Source: Gnetum montanum (lineage: Eukaryota; Streptophyta; Gnetopsida; Gnetales; Gnetaceae). Taken from it: a stretch of 64,000 bases of DNA. The stretch spans positions 1,094,502-1,158,501 of the forward strand of contig MNCI01025357.1 in the NCBI GenBank assembly GCA_015680685.1, read 5' to 3'. Shown here piece after piece: positions 56,366-64,000 of the stretch. The notes under the pieces are model-generated. The model was not told the DNA's origin. It made no database searches and saw nothing but the letters and a program-made list of their open reading frames with translations. Numbering within the stretch: the first letter of the stretch is position 1; each line of letters starts with the position of its first letter. A program made the position numbers and the translations under genes.

Positions 56366-58329
56366 TTGCAATCAATCAAAGATTAAATGTTAATAAGATG
56401 TTGTTATTTAGCATTAACAGGTTTATACCTTACCCATGCTTTTAGTCTCATTAAGTTCATATGATTACAGCATTAGAAAAATTTTCAGAAAAGTGCCCAA
56501 AAAGTGTCTATCTCCTCATATGACCTTACACAGTTGGTTCCTTTTTCCTTATATGTGGCTTATAATGATGGTTATGGTCCCTTGGGTGGAGAAATTAAGG
56601 TTTCTAGCATTAATGCGATTGATTGTTCATTATAACACTTAAAGATTTTTAACACTCTTACCCTTATAATACCCCCTGGGTGATAGCAAATTGTGAAAAA
56701 ATTACATAAGCTTCCCATGTAAGCACTCCCCCATGACTAACTTAAACACTCCAGGATCAAATAGGTTCAAATGATACAAGAATCAGAGCAGTAGAGAGCC
56801 AAATATCGCAAGTTGTAGTTGCTTGTGTAGAGCTCTGAGTCACAAGAGAAAATTTGAAAAACTCCCCTAGCTATAAATGATGAGAATGAAGTTTGGGCAC
56901 TATAGGGGTCATATATATAGGTTTTGTGCAACTCGATTTTGGGTATTCAACGTCACGTCCCACTCAATATCGAGGTCCATGGATGTGCATCTAATGAGGA
57001 TACTAAGCATGAGAAATGAAGCTTTATGATTGGGTGGAAGATTTAAGGTTAGGGCCATAGTGTTGGAGTAAGTAGGAAATTAATTTTAGGCACCAGAAGT
57101 CTTAGAAGATGGAGTCATCAATGTTAAAAGCTTAGGAAGACATAAGAAAAGGAGTATTATACCAATGATGTGGAACGTATCAATTTACATGATAAGGGAA
57201 AGCATGAAATTAAACAATGAAGCTCTTGGAAGATGAGGAATGATGTGGTGGTGCACACAAGTACAAGTCACAAAAGTTACATAAGTGGGTTCCCCCCAAA
57301 GCAAGCTCCAACCTATGATGTCCTTGTATAACCACACCTAAGAATGTCTATAGGCACTAAAGGGGTTGAATGCAATGCATACTCATACAACAAAACACAC
57401 ATGTGAAAATCACCAATTTGAGATAATAACTCTATGCTACACAAAACCACAAGTTAGAATCATACAAACAATGAGATGAGATGGACTGTAGAAAGAACTA
57501 CAAAAATTGGGACATGAGGAATCTCACCCAAGGCATAATGAATCCTTATGTGTTATTAATGGTTAAATAATCATCATCCCTTCTTTCCAAGATTCAAACT
57601 AAGTCTAAACCACATTTTATTGACATCGCATTATTTCATCACTTGGCTGACAACTATAAGACTATCATGGCTACAAGGAGTAACATCTCTTGGTGTTTTA
57701 TCTAAGGGAGGACCTTATTTATGGCACACATGTTTTTTTAAGGTTCTGAGAAGTCACCAACCTTCAGGCATGGGTACATGTCTTTCCAGTGGGACCCACA
57801 AAAATTATTTAGTGCCTTTTTATGGCACTCTTACTTCCATTTTTGTTAGATCTACAAGGATAATTACAACCTCAGCAACATTATAAAACATATAGAAGTG
57901 GCCAAAGAGAATCCACAAATTCCCTTGATGTCACACCCTTGACATTCCCCCTTGGTTATGCACTCTTCTACCTAGCACAATGATTATAAATTTATTTTTA
58001 GTCTCATGATGAAAAAGAATGCCATTATGACCAAAACAAGAACCCCTTATTTATGGAGTGAGTAGATCGATGATGTGGTCTCATTGTCTATATAATCAGT
58101 CCCTCATGACTTGACAACATAGAGAAAACCTCATCTCAATGGGTTACATGGTCATTTTATTCACAAGCAAGATTACAATAACAAAGGAAATGAAAACAAT
58201 AAATAGAAAAAGTTGAAAGGAATAGGAAAATTTGGATCAAGAAATAAGAAAATGACAAAAAATTGTAAAACAAAAGAATGGAAAACACTTATGAATTCTA
58301 AAGATTAGAATGGGGGGTAACCCCCACAA
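56366..58329 (-). promoter_or_regulatory. TE-D spacer with U3-like module
   Basis: The spacer matches that of TE-A. The module lies at about 56880-57000: on the minus strand 'cctcgatattgagtgggacg' and 'gacgttgaatacccaaaatc', then CCTATATATATG (about 56917-56928). The first two elements recall the U3 of the TE-D LTRs ('gatatcgggtcc', 'atgttggatatccaatgtc'). The module is about 520 bp upstream of the ORF3 ATG, similar to TE-A. A promoter role is inferred. Confidence 0.5.
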
Positions 58330-60640
58330 CTAAACATTTAGTCGTGAAAAAGATTAATAAGTAGATAGATAGGATTCATCCATGTATAAAACATTGGTAA
58401 CCGTTCATTCGCTAGCCATTGGGTGTCTGTTGGTGTTGCAATGGCTGGGTAGACAAATTCTTGATCACACACTTGATTGTTAAATGTATGGTGGGTTAAG
58501 GTAGATTGCACCCTTAATTATAATATGGTATACATGGATTCGTTTGTCTTCCCACACTTGTCGAGTCATTACTTGGGTTTGGAATTAGAGTAACAATTAA
58601 TGATGGCCCTTGTGTAGGATCAAAGGACAATAATGGTAAAAAGGGAGGCATTGCACCAAATTAGCATTGTGCTAGTTTAGATGATGTGGTTAGTTCATGA
58701 GTGTTTTGCTTCCACCTATGATCCTTCCTAAAGCAAGGACATTTCTAAGTTTGCGATGGGAACCTACTCGTATTAACATGTCTATGCACATTCATAGCAT
58801 AAGTAGCATTTGTTTGTTGATATTGTGGTGCCAAACCTTCTTGTGTCACTAGTGGTGGTGTGTAATGAGGTAGAGCATGAGAATGTTGAGGGTAGAATGG
58901 ATGGTAAGGGACACAAGGTGGTGATCACTCTAGGGATGTCATGGGTTGATGGTACTCAAGAAAGTGATAGTGGAAATTTGAAGTGGAGGACGTAGAACTA
59001 GTTGAAGAAATAGGGTGTTGAACATAATATCCATGCGACTTCGATGGATAAGAAGGATAGGGCTAATTTGGTGGTGGCCTCCCCCATGACTATGGTTGTT
59101 GCCACTATGGTTGATGATAGTGTTAAGGCTACTAACAAGTCCCCCTAGGATAGTATGATTGGTTGTGGGACTATCTATAATTACCTTGTGCAAGAGGAAA
59201 TCTCTCAGGCATGTACTTTTGTACAAACTTTAGATGTAAGGCATTTGCCCAATATTCATGTAGATGTAGCAAGATTGGGCAATGGCCCTTCGGATGGTCA
59301 TGTATGTAGATGTCACATCCATTATCTTAGTCTATGGTTAAGTCTATAGCCTCACTTCCTTCAGCTATTTTTCCTATTTGCTAAAAAGTGTTCCTAGCTA
59401 TTTCTTAGTTTTGTATCCTTTGTTTATTGTGGTTGCCTGGTTTGTGTTGCATGATCTTCTCCTCAACCATCTCAATGAGATTTGTAACATTTTCATATAT
59501 CCATTCTGACATCCTATTAAACTTTGCTTCAAGTTCATCAATAGACTTCTGTATCAACAAGGTTCATTTCAAGATCACCTGATCAAGAGTAGTCTCTTTC
59601 TCCTTACCATAGCATATATCCCAAGGGTCTTCCTCATTTCATTATGAAGCCCATCTATGATGTGTAAGATTTGACTTTCCTTGAAGAAACCATGGCCTTG
59701 GCATCTATTCAATAGGAAATAATATCTATCCAAGGCCATGTCCAAGGGTTCATGTTGTACTTGCTTCCATCCTTGGATCTATCTCCTCAAGTCGGACACC
59801 CTTGCATAGTTCTGGTATTTCTTGTTGAAGAGTTCTAACATTATGGACCATCATTGAATTGAATTTGGTTTTAATGATCTATACAACACTTCAGCTCTAT
59901 CAATCAATGTCCTATGAAAGAGCTTAAGCTTTTGCCACCCACTTTCAATGTTGTAGAAAGCACAAGCATCATGGAAGGCTTCTAAATGATGTTGTGGATC
60001 TAAATCATAGCCTCCTACAAATTTAGGAATATTATTCATATTAAGCCTAGGTAGGTGACTCTCTTTGTGATGCCTGCGAGATGTCTTAACTGCTTTTATG
60101 ATCTACATTAGGCTCTTAGTAGCCAACAAGGGTTCATCATCATCAGACAAGTTGTGATGAAAATTTCTAGTTAATTGATTATGATGATTTTTTCTATGTT
60201 CATGTTGACATCTTTGATTTTTCTTGTGGGTTTGATTTCTATTTTTATTCTGAACCTTTAGTGGAGCTTTATCTCCATACCTACATTCATCTTCATCAAA
60301 ACTAGATGCTGAAGGGGAAGAGGAAGATGAGGAACTGGAAGGATTGTGATGGCTTCTATGGTGTTCCCCAAGGCCCTTTGATTGATCATTTCTTAGTTTC
60401 AAGGAGGTCTTAGGCTTTGAGGACTTCCCTAGTCTAGGACTTACCTCATCTCTTTTAAGGTTATCTACCTTAGATGAATGTAGTCTTTGAGTATTGTCAA
60501 GAAGGCCATGAACATAAGAAACCCCTGCATAACGTTGGTCACTCCAATCTTCCTCACCATATATCTCATTAGTTCTCCAATGAATGCCTTCATTATATAA
60601 TGCATTATCACTTCCTTGTGAAAGAGAAATTATTGTTGGC
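58330..60640 (-). pseudogene. gag: TE-D gag and residual pol junction
   Basis: On the minus strand: 'I-H-W-R-T-N-E-I-Y-G-E-E-D-W-S', a basic linker, Ser-rich stretch (S8) and 'F-D-E-D-E-C' (60103-60402), the motif D-D-D-E-P-L-L-A-T, 'S-R-R-H-H-K-E-S-H-L-P-R-L-N' and 'N-I-P-K-F-V-G-G-Y-D-L-D-P' (59851-60039). Then come the capsid-like domain to C-Q-G-H-G, and a knuckle-like C-D-I-Y-I-H-D-H-P-K-G-H-C (about 59290-59330). The Pro/His-rich tail ends near 58940. After about 0.6 kb of unclear sequence, the last codons of pol ('S-x-G-G' region) appear near 58320-58345, so the lost segment runs from gag-protease to the integrase end. Confidence 0.7.
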
Positions 60641-60735
60641 TTATGATGTGTGTGATTTAATATTTTCTAAAGGATATATCATAATACCTTTATAGCGATA
60701 ATGTATGACATAACTAATCTAGATAACTAGCACCT

Positions 60736-60754
60736 TCCCCAGCAACAGTGCCAA
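60736..60754 (-). promoter_or_regulatory. TE-D primer binding site (tRNA-Asp type)
   Basis: On the minus strand TTGGCACTGTTGCTGGGGA follows the LTR end directly, fitting the tRNA-Asp complement with C-to-T changes. Confidence 0.78.
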
Positions 60755-61613
60755 TGATGATCAGTGAGGTACCCCTATGCTAGACCAAACGAATCACAAG
60801 AGTTCATGCATGATTCAATTGAATTCTGTAGATGGGGCTAGTTGTGCATCGAAATTGTTATGCCCTAATTGTAGTTCATTGTCTTTCCAATTGTACTAGT
60901 GGTAGCTTTGTCATGAATAGTTTAGTCCAAAGCAAGGCATATGATGATGTCATCTAACCTTATGCTACTCCTAATGAAGATAAAGAGATTAATTAATTAA
61001 GCTACTAAACAATGGAAGGTAAGATCTAAACTAGCCTACCGCGTGATGAGTATCTGTCCCTAATTGTCCATACATGTCTTGGACTTCAAATAACTACTAC
61101 TGGGATTGCCAAGTGTATGTCATTGGGTTTTCCAAATGATACACTATTGGATTACCAAGTACTTACACTTAAGCACTCATGATTAAGTCGTGCTCATTCC
61201 GCTTAATGATAGGAATAGTAAATAGTAATAAATGAAAACATTAACTAAAGAAAATAGTAAGTAATTAACTAATTAAATAATTAAAGCAATAATAAATCTA
61301 AGTGAATGCTACAATGATGCAAGTAATCTCAATCTTTATTTCTAGTCATGTAACATATCCAAGTACGTCACACTCAAACAAAGGTGTCGTATGATCATAA
61401 ACATCACACTATAAGCATGCACTAGGAAATAATAGGAATGAAAATCAACAATCTACAAAGAAGCTAACTAAAAACTGAAACTAAACTATTTTTTCTCTCC
61501 CTCAACCATGCACCTGAGTGTTGTATTTATAGGCTAGCACAAGAGAGGCGATATCAGATATTCAACATCATTTCTTGGGACTCGATATCAAGTATCTAAT
61601 GTTGAGGCTAACA
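60755..61613 (-). repeat. TE-D 5' LTR
   Basis: On the minus strand it starts TGTTAGCC and ends GATCATCA. It is homologous along its length to 52553-53403, including the TATA-like site (about 61524-61535) and the block 'aataaagattgagattact'. Confidence 0.85.
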
Positions 61614-61867
61614 CTATGATGACTCATAAAATGGTTAAATTATATTTCTTCTTAAGTTTTAAATTTATTTTAGGCTCATAGCACCATGTGCTATGATGTA
61701 AAATTGATGCCCACAATGATTTTTACATTTAAATTTTAAAGTTCAAAAGCCCTAGTTTTTCTCTATTTATAGTCTAACTATTTGTCAAAATGGCTCATGG
61801 TGCCAAAGGCCAAGGACAAACATAGGAATATTTAAAGAGGAAGTGCACCCCATGACCAACTTCCTTT
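61614..61867. other. Junction between TE-D and ORF3 fragment F
   Basis: AT-rich, no gene. 'gatgactcat' next to the LTR recalls the family LTR start in inverted form, but there is too little to call another LTR. Confidence 0.4.
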
Positions 61868-62400
61868 GAGCATACTGAATTCATATAATAAAGTAGAAAT
61901 CTGCATGAAGGAGTCAGAAATTGAAGACATCACTAAATACATGGAGCTAGCCAATATCCACTACACCAATCTTGTAATGCTTATTGCTAGGAGGCTTAGA
62001 TCCAAATTGGAAAAACAAGTGGCCAACTTGTACTTGCTATATGAGAATAAGTACAAGCTTCAAAAGAAGGCATAAGGAAAACTTGAGATTGCTAGCATGG
62101 AGCTTGAAGTCCTTAAAGCTATATTTGAAGGTCAAATGACTATGGCTGATAACCTACCCAAAAGGATGAGCAACTACCAAGAGTTACAAAACATACTAAA
62201 GGTGTTTGACATCAAATACAAAAAATTTACTACCTAGTTGATCAACACTCATGAGATGTTTCCAACTCTAGCTTGGCCTTGGGAAGTTCCCATAACTACT
62301 AATATAGGCAAATTGGCTTGAACAATCCATGTTTCCATGAAAAAGGAGGAGATAATGAGGGATTTGCTAGATGTATTCCAACTAAAATAGACTATATCTA
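61868..62400 (+). pseudogene. ORF3 fragment F, C-terminal half
   Basis: An open frame at 61866-62075 continues with few interruptions to about 62400. It matches the second half of TE-A ORF3 closely: 'Y-N-K-V', 'Y-M-E-L-A-N-I-H-Y-T-N-L', 'L-E-K-Q-V-A-N-L-Y-L-L-Y-E', 'K-L-E-I-A-S-M-E-L-E-V-L-K', 'F-D-I-K-Y-K-K-F-T-T' and 'W-P-W-E-V-P-I-T-T-N-I-G'. It is the least interrupted stretch of this domain in the window. No LTR or spacer is visible on its sides, so it is either a fragment left by other insertions or an independent relative. Confidence 0.6.
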
Positions 62401-63620
62401 GGCAACTATAGCCAACAGTGAAGCATGAGGAGCCATCATAAGAGTTGTAATGATGCCACCCTTGGAAACACCATTCAGCACCATACAAAAGTCCCAACAA
62501 TAGCAACAAGAGTGAGGGCAAACTCAAAGTCGACTACACATTAATACTTAGTATCCTGTATCACAGCATAGCACACAACCTCTTAGCTAATAGTTAGACA
62601 TGTTAGTACTGTCATAAACATTAATTACATAACCAGACCAATGAGGCATATGCACACATATATACACAACAAGTACATAGCATATTAACTCCCCTTGAAG
62701 GACTACAATACATTCCTATACTAATGCATATAGCCCTAAGCCTAACTTTGAAGAGAGGGCGATGGCTCAAGCATCGAAGCCAAAGCTCTTCCACAAGCCT
62801 ACATATCCTTGGGATGAGGTTTATAATGAATCAAGGCCCATGTAGTTCTAAATAATGGTTAAGGTAGCATGGAACCCCAAAGGATCTTAACACTCCTCTA
62901 ACCTTTGTTCTGGAGGGAAAAAACCTTTAATCCACCAAGAAGGCATGTTTCCTACACTCTTCCCTACTTGAAAGAAGTGACATCCTCAAAGTATATACTA
63001 TTGCAAACATAGACAATCGCAATGAATATCAAAAAACTTTGAACATCTAGAAGTCCATTCAACAGTTGTAGACATGAAGCTCCAACATCTAGAGTCCTTC
63101 AACCGTAACGCCAAAGTGTTGAACTTATCATTCCATCCAATAGAGGCTTAGAAAAGTTCATGCAACCTGAGTTTAGGAAGAAGAGGTTTGTCCTTTTTCA
63201 TGAAAAATATATCAACCAGTCTACCTGAAGTGAAATATACTCACTTGACATGCAAGTCGATCCTCTATCTCTGATTGTGGAATAAGAAAGTAGAGTTAAT
63301 CCTTTTACAACCAAGGGGAGGCTATACATACCTTGGAAAAACCACTTGCCATGTCTAGCGATAGTCTTTCACTAGCATATGTAGGGACATTAGGGTCTAG
63401 CCTCACTACGACATCATCTAACTTCATAGCTAAAAGGGAAGACACATCGATTCTCTACCTCTTAGAAGTGGTCCATCTCAAATCCACTTTGCACTTTCTA
63501 GCCTGATTCTTCTTCTTTTTCTTTTTTCTATTTTGTATGTTGCACTGTGACTCCCATCATCTAGTGGCTACCTCTAACTAGCCACCCATGTACATCTACA
63601 AAGGTAAATTAATGTGATTT
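62401..63620. other. No gene recognised
   Basis: Frames on both strands are short and lack domains. Parts may be the long terminal or 3' untranslated portion of the chromovirus that lies further right on the minus strand, but I see no LTR end here. Confidence 0.4.
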
Positions 63621-63629
63621 TTAGAGTAG

Positions 63630-64000
63630 AAGCTTGCAATGAATGTGTGCTTGTTTTTGAGAGTCTACCATTCTTCTAAAGTATCATCCTCTGAGGGTAT
63701 GCCTTGCTAATGTACAAGGAACTCAACTTTCTAATTTGAAGCACATATTATGGTGTGCATGTTGACAATGGAGTGAATTCTTTGTTCTTTCATAGGTTCT
63801 ATATTTGAAGGTCCCTTAGATCAAAGTGTGGAGGGGTCAATCTCCCCAAGATTGAACTTTTTGAGCATAGAGACATGGAATATTGAATGATATTTAAGTT
63901 GGTAGTTACAATTTGTAGGTGATAGTATTAACTTGAGCAAGGACCTTAAAAGGTTCATCATAACATCTTAGAAATTTTTTACTAGCATCCTTCTTTGCGC
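63630..64000 (-). pseudogene. Chromovirus integrase C-terminus with chromodomain (partial)
   Basis: On the minus strand, the integrase tail reads P-F-K-V-L-A-Q-V-N-T-I-T-Y-K-L and, after a frameshift, H-S-I-F-H-V-S-M-L-K-K-F. These are hallmarks of Ty3/gypsy chromoviruses (GPFKVL.RI...YKL.LP...HPVFHVS.LKK). A chromodomain follows: 'K-V-E-F-L-V-H-stop-Q-G-I-P-S-E-D-D-T-L-E-E-W' (about 63665-63735), where the stop (TAG) replaces the conserved Trp of V-K-W-K-G. Chromodomains direct integration to marked chromatin. The rest of the element lies beyond the right edge. At least one frameshift and three stops. Confidence 0.75.

Larger units (their letters stand above)
52553..61613 (-). mobile_element. 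TE-D: Athila-like element with gag and ORF3 but no pol
   Basis: LTRs at 60755-61613 (5') and 52553-53403 (3') match each other. In transcription order it has PBS, gag, a short junction at the very end of pol, the family spacer, a U3-like module, and ORF3. Protease, RT, RNase H and integrase are missing, replaced by about 0.6 kb (58330-58950). It is a nonautonomous derivative that would need enzymes from relatives. I found no clear target duplication. Confidence 0.82.

Noticed and set aside
61614-61640. Another LTR end next to TE-D ('gatgactcat')
   Set aside because: Only ten bases resemble the inverted LTR start; nothing further inside matches an LTR.

Overview
The window looks like a piece of a large, repeat-filled seed-plant nuclear genome. 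A gymnosperm is my best guess, from the old AT-rich retroelement stacks with one intact gene between them, but the sequence alone does not prove it. I see no bacterial operons, CRISPR arrays, tRNA or rRNA genes. Roughly three quarters of the window is mobile-element sequence, nearly all broken by stop codons and frameshifts. The only intact gene I can defend is a plant family 1 UDP-glycosyltransferase (40592-42088), in a low-copy island of about 4 kb (38975-43127).

Layout. 1-1740: low-copy or unknown sequence with a possible exon relic. 1741-2622: solo-like LTR. 2625-2852: a segment repeated at 43128-43369. 3279-5620: RTE-type LINE remnant on the minus strand, split by about 1.6 kb of unknown sequence. 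5640-7626: AT-rich, no gene. 7627-8119 and 21447-25655: a Ty1/copia-like element whose gag is split by TE-A (8120-21446, GTAAT target duplication). 25660-27617: TE-C, the 3' end of an Athila-like element. 28397-28640: minisatellite. 28641-38974: TE-B. 40592-42088: UGT. 43370-52289: TE-E, with mismatched LTRs. 52553-61613: TE-D on the minus strand. 61868-62400: free ORF3 fragment. 63630-64000: chromovirus integrase tail and chromodomain on the minus strand.

The elements named TE-A to TE-E form one Ty3/gypsy family of the Athila/Tat type. They share LTRs that mostly start TGATGAG and end CTCATCA, a primer site fitting tRNA-Asp, a gag with a DDDEPLL motif and a C-x2-C-x3-HPKG knuckle, and a protease, a reverse transcriptase with F-x-DDFS, an RNase H and an integrase. 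Some copies carry a third ORF after pol (ORF3). It has an N-terminal domain resembling the 'putative plant transposon protein' domain of angiosperm Athila relatives and a long helical C-terminal part.

The most interesting observation is that TE-A and TE-D, which have ORF3, also have between pol and ORF3 a short module that resembles the U3 promoter of LTRs and is followed by a TATATATA box. Each module resembles the U3 style of its own element. TE-B and TE-E, which lack ORF3, lack the module too. In addition, the presumed ORF3 start codon directly follows a conserved splice-acceptor-like TGATTGCAG. This suggests that ORF3 had its own expression route. Three single-N positions look like collapsed assembly gaps; two of them sit between near-identical direct repeats.
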